DNA of 25,019 nucleotides, taken from the IMG/VR virus record IMGVR_UViG_3300023179_000485, positions 1-25,019 of that record, one strand, 5' to 3'. How positions within the stretch are numbered: the stretch's first letter is position 1; each line of letters starts with the position of its first letter. The DNA is from a virus. A program made the translations under genes and the position numbers. Below are positions 13,300 through 20,386 of the stretch, in pieces. Under the pieces are notes generated by a model. It ran no database searches and was not told the DNA's origin. It was given only the letters and a program-made list of their open reading frames with translations.

Positions 13300-13771
13300 A
13301 ATCAAATCACCCTGCAAGTTAGAGTGGAGGCCAGATGAGACTGCCATCTTCCTAGGTGGATCCATTGAAATGGGCACTGCGGAAGATTGGCAATCAAAGC
13401 TGGTCAATGAATTAGTGGACAAAAATGTAGTATCGCTCAATCCAAGGCGAGATCAATGGGATTCATCTTGGGAGCAGTCTATTAATAATCCCCTATTCAG
13501 GGAACAAGTCAATTGGGAATTGAATGCCCTAGAAGCTGCCGATTTGGTGGTTTTCTATTTCGACCCTAAAACTCTAGCTCCTATTACATTGTTAGAACTG
13601 GGATTGCATGCCCATCTAGGACAGAGAGTCATTGTTTGTTGTCCATCAGGTTACTGGCGTCGTGGCAATGTCGAAATTGTTTGCGATAGATATAATCTGA
13701 AATTTACCAACACATTTGATGATTTAGTTCAAGAACTTAAACACCGTGTAGACCCAGGGGGTAATCAATGA
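13292..13771 (+). CDS. Nucleoside 2-deoxyribosyltransferase-like protein
   Basis: Matches the nucleoside 2-deoxyribosyltransferase-like family: FLGGSIEMG near the N-terminus (20-28), NPRRDQWDSSW at 50-60, EAADLVVFYFDP at 81-92 and ITLLELGLHA at 98-107, where Glu102 is the likely nucleophile. The fold cleaves N-glycosidic bonds of nucleosides or nucleotides. Its 8-bp overlap with nadV suggests it acts on a nicotinamide- or adenine-containing intermediate, for example freeing nicotinamide or salvaging a base, but this is inference. A deoxynucleotide salvage role is the alternative. Confidence 0.8.
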   Translation: MREIKSPCKLEWRPDETAIFLGGSIEMGTAEDWQSKLVNELVDKNVVSLNPRRDQWDSSWEQSINNPLFREQVNWELNALEAADLVVFYFDPKTLAPITLLELGLHAHLGQRVIVCCPSGYWRRGNVEIVCDRYNLKFTNTFDDLVQELKHRVDPGGNQ

Positions 13772-14313
13772 TTACAGACGAGGAATACTCACTTCTACGC
13801 TTATTTGATGATTCTGCGGCTGAGGTAACTCAGCATATTTTGAATTTAAATTCTTACGATAGATATCTTAGATTTGGGCATAGTGCATCAGAACTTCGAA
13901 TTGAAGAATATGTACATAATACCTTATCTACAGTCAATACCAGGCAACGTGCTGATTTTTGGTTTGGTATCAAGCAAGGCCCACTATTAGTTGCCACTCT
14001 GCATGTAGCTATCATGGATGATGCAGCAGAATTTGCATTCACCACCCTGGAGGCCCATAGAGGTAAAAAGTTAGGGCAATTATTGTTTGCTCGTGGTTAT
14101 CAACTTGTCACTGAATATTCTATACCTAGAGTTTATATGCATTGCCTCACTGAAAACCAAGCAATGCGACATATTGCTAGAAAATTCGGACTGGCAGTAA
14201 TGACTCAGGGCTCTGAAAGTGAAGGGTCAGTAAATATACAATATCCAGTCAGTTTGAAGAAAATTCACCAAGTCAAATATTCAATAGTAGATAAAAGTAT
14301 TTTTCTCAAATAA
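13768..14313 (+). CDS. GNAT-family acetyltransferase
   Basis: GNAT fold: VATLHVAIMDDAAEFAF strands at 75-91, the acetyl-CoA loop RGKKLGQLLF at 98-107, then CLTENQAMRHIARKFG (about 125-140), the usual C-terminal helix. The N-terminal DRYLRFG is shared with GNATs that follow a stress-type architecture. 181 aa. The ATGA overlap with the previous gene makes it the third gene of the nadV operon. The substrate is not evident. Confidence 0.8.
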   Translation: MITDEEYSLLRLFDDSAAEVTQHILNLNSYDRYLRFGHSASELRIEEYVHNTLSTVNTRQRADFWFGIKQGPLLVATLHVAIMDDAAEFAFTTLEAHRGKKLGQLLFARGYQLVTEYSIPRVYMHCLTENQAMRHIARKFGLAVMTQGSESEGSVNIQYPVSLKKIHQVKYSIVDKSIFLK

Positions 14314-14327
14314 ATTCACCAATCGAT

Positions 14328-14356
14328 TTGCAAATATATTTGTAATTAACTATAAT
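14328..14356 (+). promoter_or_regulatory. sigma70-like promoter of the rubrerythrin gene
   Basis: TTGCAA (14328-14333), 17-bp spacer, TATAAT (14351-14356) followed by AAAT, close to the nadM promoter type but without the ATAGA hairpin. Confidence 0.65.
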
Positions 14357-14408
14357 AAATGTCGGGCAAGAATTTTAGTATTGTTTGAATCATTAATAAG
14401 GAACACTG

Positions 14409-14867
14409 ATGACATTGACGAATAACACAATTAAAAACTTAGAAAGTGCTCTTGCTGGTGAAAGCATGGCACATATCAAATATCGTTATTTTGCCAAATT
14501 GGCAAGAGCGGAAGGATTTGAGGAAATTGCCAAACATTTTGAGCATACCGCAGATCAAGAAATCTTACATGCCTGGGGGCATTTGGAATTGCTTATTGGC
14601 AAACCCAGTACCAAAGAATGTTTGGAAAAAGCCATTGAGGGTGAAAACTATGAATGGAAGATCATGTACCCCCTCTTTCAAAGTGAAGCAAAAGCTGAAT
14701 TTGATCCCAGTGCAGAATCTGAATTTCGAGAGCAAGGGCTGGAAAGCCGGGAACATGCTCAGAAATTTGAATATATTTTAAAAATGGCTGAGCGTCGATT
14801 TGCTGCATTGACCAAAATAGAAAAACGGCATGCAGCGGCATATCAACAAGTATTGGAGGCAATGTAA
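14409..14867 (+). CDS. Rubrerythrin-type ferritin-like diiron protein
   Basis: Four-helix diiron protein that reduces hydrogen peroxide. Expected ligands are visible: Glu18 (LAGES), Glu51-x2-His54 (EILH) and Glu78 (EGENYEW), with the MYPLF motif at 86-90. The second ExxH is unusual: aligned by eye, Ser113 stands where Glu is expected before His116 (ESREHA), with Glu112 next to it. The family's rubredoxin domain is missing from this protein (152 aa) but encoded by the next gene. AAGGA precedes the ATG. Probably protects the infected cell, or a metal-dependent phage enzyme, from peroxide. Confidence 0.85.
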   Translation: MTLTNNTIKNLESALAGESMAHIKYRYFAKLARAEGFEEIAKHFEHTADQEILHAWGHLELLIGKPSTKECLEKAIEGENYEWKIMYPLFQSEAKAEFDPSAESEFREQGLESREHAQKFEYILKMAERRFAALTKIEKRHAAAYQQVLEAM

Positions 14868-14995
14868 TGGAACATGTTTGTGTAATTTGTGGCCACGTTC
14901 ACAATGAAGAATTAGAGGGAGTTTGGAAAAATCTGCCAGAAGATTTTCTCTGCCCAGAATGCGGTTGTGGCAAAGAGGACTATGTAGAAATGTAA
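14867..14995 (+). CDS. Rubredoxin-like domain protein (42 aa)
   Basis: Two knuckles, CVICGH (Cys5, Cys8) and CPECG (Cys29, Cys32), give the Cys4 iron site of a short rubredoxin domain like that at the C-terminus of rubrerythrin. The start overlaps the rubrerythrin stop as TAATG, with GGAGG upstream, so the two parts are made together. It would pass electrons to the diiron site. The arrangement could result from a single stop created in a fused ancestor. Confidence 0.82.
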   Translation: MEHVCVICGHVHNEELEGVWKNLPEDFLCPECGCGKEDYVEM

Positions 14996-15010
14996 AAATT
15001 TACTTCAAAA

Positions 15011-15280
15011 ATGATTTCTTTTAATTGTAACCTACGTAATCCGTGGAGTGATCGGTTTGAAAATCTGTGGAGCCATACGTACAAAACTCCATTTAAAACC
15101 AAGTTTCTTGAACTAGAGATTTATAGAGATTTTACGTTAATAACATTTATGTTTAATTGGACGATACGTCAAAGTCATGCTGGGTTAGATCTAGAACTAG
15201 GAATATTTGGATATAACGTTCATTGCAATTTCTATGATAATCGTCATTGGGATAATGTAACTGACTCTTGGCAAATCTAA
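15011..15280 (+). CDS. Conserved hypothetical phage protein (89 aa)
   Basis: Begins ISFNCNLRNPWSDRFENLW and ends YNVHCNFYDNRHWD, with central FNWTIRQSHAGLDLELG. I recognise this as a small beta-rich protein recurring in phage genomes without known function. No strong ribosome binding site is seen; the start follows the rubredoxin stop by 15 nt. Confidence 0.72.
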   Translation: MISFNCNLRNPWSDRFENLWSHTYKTPFKTKFLELEIYRDFTLITFMFNWTIRQSHAGLDLELGIFGYNVHCNFYDNRHWDNVTDSWQI

Positions 15281-15351
15281 CCGAAAGATCTTATGGGATA
15301 TAAAAGACCAGGACTGACAGATTAATATTTAAAAATTTATCTTATAAAGTA

Positions 15352-15380
15352 TTGACAACTAATAAAATTATTGTTATACT
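15352..15380 (+). promoter_or_regulatory. sigma70-like promoter of the TROVE gene
   Basis: TTGACA (15352-15357), 17-bp spacer, TATACT (15375-15380). Together with the sequence up to 15446 this fills the gap before the TROVE gene; nothing else is seen there. Confidence 0.72.
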
Positions 15381-15446
15381 TAATGCTTGCTAAGTTTAGA
15401 TACAGCAAATTTTCAAATAAACCAAACTAAACTGAAAGGAAATAAA

Positions 15447-15929
15447 ATGAATGCATTTGTTGAGGCAGTTAAGACTGTACCCAAAGAAGTCCGCACCGAC
15501 AACGGAATGAAGACTTTTGACTCTAGCAAGAGTGATCTTGTTGACTTGTTCTTCTCTATTGGTGCAAATCGCGGCAAAGACTTGAGTACTCAATTCAATC
15601 GTGCTCTTGCACAAGACGAAACTCTGGCACTACGCATGTTGATGTGGGCCCGCGATATCCGTGGCGGGGCAGGCGAACGAGAAGTTGTTCGCAAAATTCT
15701 GTTGAATCTAGAGCAGACCAACCCCGCTGCATTAGCTCGTGTACTACCACACTTGCCAGAATTTGGTCGGTGGGATGATATGCTGATCTTCCAAACCAAG
15801 CCCGTCAAGGAGCAAGCATTTACCATGATTGGTGATGCAATCCGCGAGGCTCAAATGGCAAAGCAACTTTTAGCCAAAATCGACTCAATGAGCGAAGAAG
15901 AATGTACTAAAATTCTAAGTGATATGTAA
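15447..15929 (+). CDS. TROVE-like (Ro60-type) protein, N-terminal part
   Basis: Corresponds to the N-terminal half of phage TROVE/DUF2828-type RNA-binding proteins: DLFFSIGANRGKDL, MLMWARDIRGGAGEREV and LPEFGRWDDML are family hallmarks. It ends at 160 aa, just after the segment that normally runs into the central domain; the rest resumes at 16857 behind an inserted homing endonuclease. AAAGGA precedes the ATG at 15447. Ro60-type proteins bind misfolded or Y RNAs through this helical-repeat part. Whether the separate halves assemble into a working protein is unknown. Confidence 0.8.
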   Translation: MNAFVEAVKTVPKEVRTDNGMKTFDSSKSDLVDLFFSIGANRGKDLSTQFNRALAQDETLALRMLMWARDIRGGAGEREVVRKILLNLEQTNPAALARVLPHLPEFGRWDDMLIFQTKPVKEQAFTMIGDAIREAQMAKQLLAKIDSMSEEECTKILSDM

Positions 15930-16706
15930 CTTACATTTAGAGAAATGATATCTAGACATGCCGTTGCTTCCCCCGGTTTTATGGCAATAAGGGCATGTTA
16001 ACAAAGATTTTGGTTGACGTAACTTGTTCAGTGTCTCTTCTGAATGCATTTTGCCTCCATTCTTTTTTATAGTTTCTTTTTGTTTCTGGATACTATCAGC
16101 AGACCGTTTATTAGTACCATTCTTGTACTTGGTTATATTTGCTTTTTCAATGCTTTCTTTAGTACTATTAGTCTTACCAAGTGTTCCATTTTTACGTTTA
16201 GTTTCTAAACCGGCTATGATGCTTTCTGGAGTATTGGCGTTCATTGTATTATTTTTACGTTTAGTTTCTAATGATTTTGCAATAACTTCAGCAGTTTGAA
16301 CATTCAGTGTCCCATTTTTCTTTTTAGTCTCAATAGATTTTCTAATACTATCATTAGTGTTTGTGTTTAAGTTCCCTCTTATTTTTCTAGTATTAATTCT
16401 TTTTTGATGACTTTCAGTTGTTAGTAAAAATCCACCGTCTCCTGACTCAGGTTTTAAATTTGCCCACTCATCACTTGCCACTATGTTCCACTCTGTGCTT
16501 AACTGTTCGCCCATTAATTTAATATCACTTTTATTATTTGACTCAAATACTATTGTAGTGGAATAATTAAACCCATGTTTTTTAAGATGTAACAACCAAT
16601 AAGTCCCCGAACCGGTATATTTGTGATAATCTTTTTGTTTTGTGAACCCGAAATATTTGAGTCCGGTGATATTATGTGTCTTAACATAAAGATAATAAAT
16701 ACACAT
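15915..16706 (-). CDS. Homing endonuclease, GIY-YIG-like with NUMOD-type repeats
   Basis: N-terminal YYLYVKTHNITGLKYFG (4-20) and KYTGSGTYWLLHLKKHG (29-45) are the form of GIY-YIG-like catalytic domain found in phage homing enzymes. Residues about 105-215 contain several ETKxKNGT units, resembling NUMOD3-type DNA-binding modules. The C-terminus has a zinc finger (Cys238, Cys241, His254, Cys258). AAGGAG lies upstream of the start on this strand. It is antisense to and between the two TROVE parts, and overlaps the last 15 bp of the first. Family role: it cuts alleles lacking the insertion so that the gene spreads. Confidence 0.82.
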   Translation of the reverse strand: MCIYYLYVKTHNITGLKYFGFTKQKDYHKYTGSGTYWLLHLKKHGFNYSTTIVFESNNKSDIKLMGEQLSTEWNIVASDEWANLKPESGDGGFLLTTESHQKRINTRKIRGNLNTNTNDSIRKSIETKKKNGTLNVQTAEVIAKSLETKRKNNTMNANTPESIIAGLETKRKNGTLGKTNSTKESIEKANITKYKNGTNKRSADSIQKQKETIKKNGGKMHSEETLNKLRQPKSLLTCPYCHKTGGSNGMSRYHFSKCKLHIT

Positions 16707-16788
16707 GCTGATTGCTCCTTGTAAAAATATAGCACTTAGAGTTCTTGGGTACGACCAATACCGCGAAGAACATTTTTACCCAAATCAC

Positions 16789-16817
16789 TTGCGTTTACCG
16801 CAATAATCAAGTATAAT
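16789..16817 (+). promoter_or_regulatory. Promoter within the insertion, driving the vWA part
   Basis: TTGCGT (16789-16794), 17-bp spacer, TATAAT (16812-16817), 40 bp before the downstream part of the split gene, which also has its own AGGA site. The remaining intergenic sequence (16707-16788) shows nothing else I can support. Confidence 0.65.
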
Positions 16818-16856
16818 ATTATTTATACGAAACAATTTTAAATAGGATTTAATAAT

Positions 16857-17912
16857 ATGCAAACAGCCAAAGAACAACTTCGACAAAAACTCAATGAGCA
16901 ATTGATCAACGGACAAACTGCTGCAAAGTGGACTCCGCGTGAAAAGTCTTCTAAAGGAAAAGTAGCACAGGAAATACGTGAGTTCTTTGGTATGAGCCCA
17001 AAGTTTTATCGTCGTAGTCTAGCTGATCTGTCAGAAACAGTAGAAGACTTAATGTGCAGCAAACAATGGGATTCGATCAACTTTGGTAAGGTGCCAAGTG
17101 TTGCTGCTAGTCGTTATCAAAAAGCCTTTGCACGTAACTCTACTACATATGCGAAATATAAAGAAGGTCTTGTGAATGGAACTGAAAAAATTTCAGCAGG
17201 TGCTGTTTATCCCTACGATGTCATCAAGTCTCACAAGCATGGTGGTGATCACACTGTGATTCAAGCCCAATGGGATGCATTGCCTGACTATATCGGTGAT
17301 GAACTGGTGTTGCCAATGTGTGACGTAAGCGGCAGCATGAGCACTGCCGTTGGAGGAAACTCTAACCTGACCTGTATGGATGTTTGCGTCAGCTTGGGGT
17401 TATATCTGGCTGATAAGAACAAAGGTCCGTTCAAGGATATGTTCTTGACCTTCTCTGACAAGAGCAAGATCGAAGTGTTAAGGGGTAACCTGTTGAGCAA
17501 GCTTGCACAGTTGCAAAAGGCAGATTGGGACATGAGTACAAACTTGCATGGAGCATTTGAAGAAGTGTTGCGTGTAGCTGTAGCAGGCAAAGTTGATCAG
17601 AAGGATATGCCACGGTATATTCTAATTATGTCAGACATGCAGTTCAATGCGTGTGTTCGACATGATGACTCTGCCATGCAGATGATCGAACGCAAGTACA
17701 GCTCAGCAGGTTACGAATTGCCAAACATTGTTTTCTGGAATTTGAAAGCTAAGGCAGGTCAAAGCCCAGTTAAGTTTGACAAGAAGGGCACAGCGTTGGT
17801 TAGTGGATTTAGTCCCTCTATCCTTAAGAGTATCCTGGCTGCTGAGGATTTGACACCTGAAGCAGTGATGTTAAAGACTTTGAACGATCCACGTTATGCT
17901 GTAATTGCATAA
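16857..17912 (+). CDS. TROVE-like protein, C-terminal part with vWA domain
   Basis: Residues about 20-125 complete the TROVE-type module (KFYRRSLADLSETVEDLMC, NFGKVPSVAASRYQKAFAR, then AGAVYPYDV). The rest is a von Willebrand A domain with the metal-binding DVSGSMS at 156-162. 351 aa; with the 160-aa first part the sum (about 511) fits an intact family member. AGGA precedes the ATG, and an in-frame stop (16839) separates it from the insertion, so it is a separate translation product. The reading frame is intact, indicating it is maintained after the split. Confidence 0.82.
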   Translation: MQTAKEQLRQKLNEQLINGQTAAKWTPREKSSKGKVAQEIREFFGMSPKFYRRSLADLSETVEDLMCSKQWDSINFGKVPSVAASRYQKAFARNSTTYAKYKEGLVNGTEKISAGAVYPYDVIKSHKHGGDHTVIQAQWDALPDYIGDELVLPMCDVSGSMSTAVGGNSNLTCMDVCVSLGLYLADKNKGPFKDMFLTFSDKSKIEVLRGNLLSKLAQLQKADWDMSTNLHGAFEEVLRVAVAGKVDQKDMPRYILIMSDMQFNACVRHDDSAMQMIERKYSSAGYELPNIVFWNLKAKAGQSPVKFDKKGTALVSGFSPSILKSILAAEDLTPEAVMLKTLNDPRYAVIA

Positions 17913-17931
17913 GTTCTAAAATTGAACAAGA

Positions 17932-17956
17932 AAAAGGGGCCATACTGGTCCCTTTT
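17932..17956. terminator. Bidirectional terminator hairpin
   Basis: AAAAGGGGCCA, loop TAC, TGGTCCCTTTT: an 11-bp stem with one G-T pair, A-rich on the left and T-rich on the right, between convergent genes ending at 17912 and 17976. It fits a rho-independent terminator usable from both sides. Confidence 0.8.
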
Positions 17957-17975
17957 CTTTGTCTTGATTTCTAAA

Positions 17976-18773
17976 TTAGATATGGCATTGTGATTGTTTG
18001 GATTTGGTCAATGCACCAAAATTCACTGGCCATTCTTTACCTATAGGTAATTCTTTAGATCTGGGTGGTAATTTAAACTCAACACCTGATTTTTTTATGA
18101 TTTCCGACACAGGCATTCTTAGTTTAGTTAAGTCTGCCCCCAAATCCTCTCGATGTGGAAACCACCATCCTGCAACTTCCAGAGTTTTATTATTGATAAC
18201 TATCTTATAAAAGGCATGAGGTACTATAACTCCTTTGCCAATTCTAGGATCTTGGTCACTATAGACGTTTCCAACATAAATGGTAAAGGGTTGCCCAAGT
18301 TGTATTGACCAAGCACGAACACTGGTTTCCAATAACTTCCAAGTGCCTCTGTTGAGCCCAGGCAATTGTGGTGACATATTAGTCATCAAGAAACTCTCAA
18401 ATTCCACTTGTTGGTCCCAGGATAAATCACCGTCGGGGCTCATGTGCCCTTTGTCATAGCCTGTGCCAGCATAATCTTCCGGGGTAGCACCGTTGACTAC
18501 TGAACGATCAGTGGCAAACCCATTGGATCTAGCAACACAGCCCAAAGCATGTTGCGTAGTCAATGAATAAGTTACAAATGCCGGTATTTTTGCCTGAGCA
18601 TCATAACCTACAAAATATCCTTGACGACAAATGGTATTTAGTTTTTGTGATGCTTTTGGAAAACCCCAAGGACTATGTATTTGGCATTGTATTTTCGGTA
18701 GTGGATCCCGCTGAGACCAAGCATTGGCTAAACCGCCACAGTGCAACAACAAGACGAATAAAATTAATCTCAT
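17976..18773 (-). CDS. Exported DNA/RNA non-specific endonuclease (NucA-like)
   Basis: beta-beta-alpha-metal nuclease: the catalytic DKGH (a DRGH variant) at 107-110 in YDKGHMSPDGD, then FLMTNMSPQ (128-136) and LNRGTWKLLE with the metal-binding Asn141. The N-terminus is a signal peptide (MRLILFVLLLHCGGLANA), cleaved probably after Ala18. The ATG at 18773 is chosen because GGAG lies just upstream; a TTG ten codons earlier would spoil the signal. 265 aa. Secretion points to the periplasm or outside. It is one of two - strand genes and stands alone between a terminator and nadE. Confidence 0.87.
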   Translation of the reverse strand: MRLILFVLLLHCGGLANAWSQRDPLPKIQCQIHSPWGFPKASQKLNTICRQGYFVGYDAQAKIPAFVTYSLTTQHALGCVARSNGFATDRSVVNGATPEDYAGTGYDKGHMSPDGDLSWDQQVEFESFLMTNMSPQLPGLNRGTWKLLETSVRAWSIQLGQPFTIYVGNVYSDQDPRIGKGVIVPHAFYKIVINNKTLEVAGWWFPHREDLGADLTKLRMPVSEIIKKSGVEFKLPPRSKELPIGKEWPVNFGALTKSKQSQCHI

Positions 18774-18865
18774 AAAAACTCCAATAAGTATTTTATTTAC
18801 CAAAGAAAGTAAATCCCTATGATCTTTAGTTCACAGGTAGTTTACTTAATAACGGCAAAATACAA

Positions 18866-18895
18866 TTAGCGTTTTATCTTTTTATATTGTATAAT
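18866..18895 (+). promoter_or_regulatory. nadE promoter
   Basis: TTAGCG (18866-18871), 18-bp spacer, TATAAT (18890-18895). The -35 is weak. The ribosome binding site AAAGGTGAT follows. Confidence 0.5.
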
Positions 18896-18917
18896 GTTCA
18901 GTAGAAAAGGTGATAAC

Positions 18918-19895
18918 ATGTCAGAGTTCAAGGAACAAATTTTAAAATATAGTAGACAAGAAACCCTGGTGCCACTTAGTATTTGGTTCGACCAAAAATT
19001 GGACCAATTGATGGGGTCGGGTGATTTTATGAAAGAATCCAATTTAGCCTATGCTGGGCATGTATTGGATGCACGGCTTCAACTATACAGCAAAAAATAT
19101 GGTATCAATAAGGTGGTTGTTGGTATGAGTGGTGGAGTGGACAGTGCATTGACCGCAGCTTTATTCAAAGAAGCGGGCTGGGATGTCACTGGTGTCACCA
19201 TGCCCATACATCAAAATCCCAATGAAACCAATCGTGGCATTGACACATGCAAAGTATTGGGTATCAACCATAAGCACATTGATTTAACCAACACTTATGA
19301 AAAAATGTTAGCCAGTATGGCTGAATCAGACCCCAGCATACTAAATGAAGATCAAAAGCTGCGTCGAGGCAATTTAAGAGTCAGGTTGCGTATGATGACT
19401 ATTTATAATCAAGCCAGTGCTGTGGGTGGACTAGTGGCCAGTACAGATAATTTCAGCGAATTGGCAGCAGGTTTTTGGACATTGCATGGTGATGTAGGCG
19501 ATTTAGGTCCTATACAAAGTTTAAATAAAAGTTGGGAAGTCCCCAAGCTAGCTGAGATCTATGGTGTTCCATCGCATACAGTGTTTGCAACTCCTACAGA
19601 TGGTTTAGGAATTTCGGAAAGTGATGAATCCCAATTCGGGTTCAGCTATTTGGAATTTGATATTGTTCTTATGTTAGCTATAAAGGGTATGCCTTTTGAC
19701 AGTGTGTATACTAGACAAAAAATACTGGATTATTTAAAGGTGCCAGAGCAAGAACTTGCTAAAGTAAATAAAATCTTAGACCGAGTCAAGTTTAGTGCAT
19801 TCAAAAGACAAAATCCTTATAACTTATCACATCCTATACTTAACAGATATTCTGGGCTAGCATCAATTGATTCTGGTCTTTGGTTACCTGATTAA
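18918..19895 (+). CDS. nadE: NAD synthetase, ammonia-dependent
   Basis: Adenine-nucleotide alpha-hydrolase fold enzyme that amidates nicotinate adenine dinucleotide to NAD+ with ATP and ammonia. The PP-loop SGGVDSA is at 71-77; RGNLRVRLRMMTIYNQA, STDNFSEL and GDVGDLGPIQSLNKS are family-specific dinucleotide- and ATP-binding segments. No glutaminase domain is present, so ammonia is the donor. 325 aa, somewhat longer than the bacterial NH3-dependent form (about 275) because of the N-terminal extension. The ATG at 18918 has AAAGGTG upstream. It adds the nicotinate branch to the nadV/nadM set. Confidence 0.93.
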   Translation: MSEFKEQILKYSRQETLVPLSIWFDQKLDQLMGSGDFMKESNLAYAGHVLDARLQLYSKKYGINKVVVGMSGGVDSALTAALFKEAGWDVTGVTMPIHQNPNETNRGIDTCKVLGINHKHIDLTNTYEKMLASMAESDPSILNEDQKLRRGNLRVRLRMMTIYNQASAVGGLVASTDNFSELAAGFWTLHGDVGDLGPIQSLNKSWEVPKLAEIYGVPSHTVFATPTDGLGISESDESQFGFSYLEFDIVLMLAIKGMPFDSVYTRQKILDYLKVPEQELAKVNKILDRVKFSAFKRQNPYNLSHPILNRYSGLASIDSGLWLPD

Positions 19896-19948
19896 TTGAA
19901 CTGGCCTTGTGGTAAATCATAAATAGATTGTGTAAACCCAATGCCCTT

Positions 19949-20386
19949 ATGATACACTTAATCAAATCTCTGTCAGATCCCAGGTCTGCATTGCTTAAAG
20001 ATGATCCAGTCAGACCACATATTCATCATGAAATTAGGTTTGGTGATGGTAAATTTGTTTTTGCTCTTATGGATGAATCAATAGTCAAAGCAATTTCTTG
20101 TGCCAAGATCTGCCAAACAGTGCCCAGAGATGAGGCTGAATTATTCGACGCAGAAATTTCAGCTTCTATACTGGTTTTTTACACAATTTGGAGTTATAAA
20201 TTGGGAGCAGGGCAACAGTTAATACGAGATGGGTTGGACTATGCTAGAGAACACCTACCTGAAATCACCAAATTTGTTACACTAAGTCCCCTAACAGAAA
20301 CCGCTAGAAAGTTTCATTTACGCAATGGAGCCACAGTATTCAGAACTAATTTAGATTCTGTAAATTACGAATATCAACTACGATGA
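19949..20386 (+). CDS. GNAT-like protein of the sugar cluster
   Basis: C-terminal half resembles GNAT proteins: YKLGAGQQLIRDGLDYARE is the acetyl-CoA loop plus helix, followed by FVTLSPLTETARKFHLRNGA and a final strand NYEYQL. The N-terminal half lacks a clear match. 145 aa. The ATG at 19949 has no good ribosome binding site; an in-frame TTG at 19928 is an alternative. The stop overlaps the dehydratase start by ATGA, so it may acetylate an amino sugar made by the cluster (inference). Confidence 0.65.
   Translation: MIHLIKSLSDPRSALLKDDPVRPHIHHEIRFGDGKFVFALMDESIVKAISCAKICQTVPRDEAELFDAEISASILVFYTIWSYKLGAGQQLIRDGLDYAREHLPEITKFVTLSPLTETARKFHLRNGATVFRTNLDSVNYEYQLR

Noticed and set aside
16690-16706. 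TAATAAATACACAT resembling the nadM/nadV promoter core
   Set aside because: It is the reverse complement of the homing endonuclease start codons; no ATAGA hairpin follows and no fitting -35 is present.
15930-16856. Group I intron inside the TROVE gene
   Set aside because: The endonuclease is antisense, the second half has its own promoter, ribosome binding site and upstream in-frame stop, and I could not recognise intron core elements by eye. RNA-seq would settle it.
19915-19930. CATAAATA as a T4-type late promoter (TATAAATA) ahead of the sugar operon
   Set aside because: One mismatch in AT-rich DNA, and no other convincing copies in the window.
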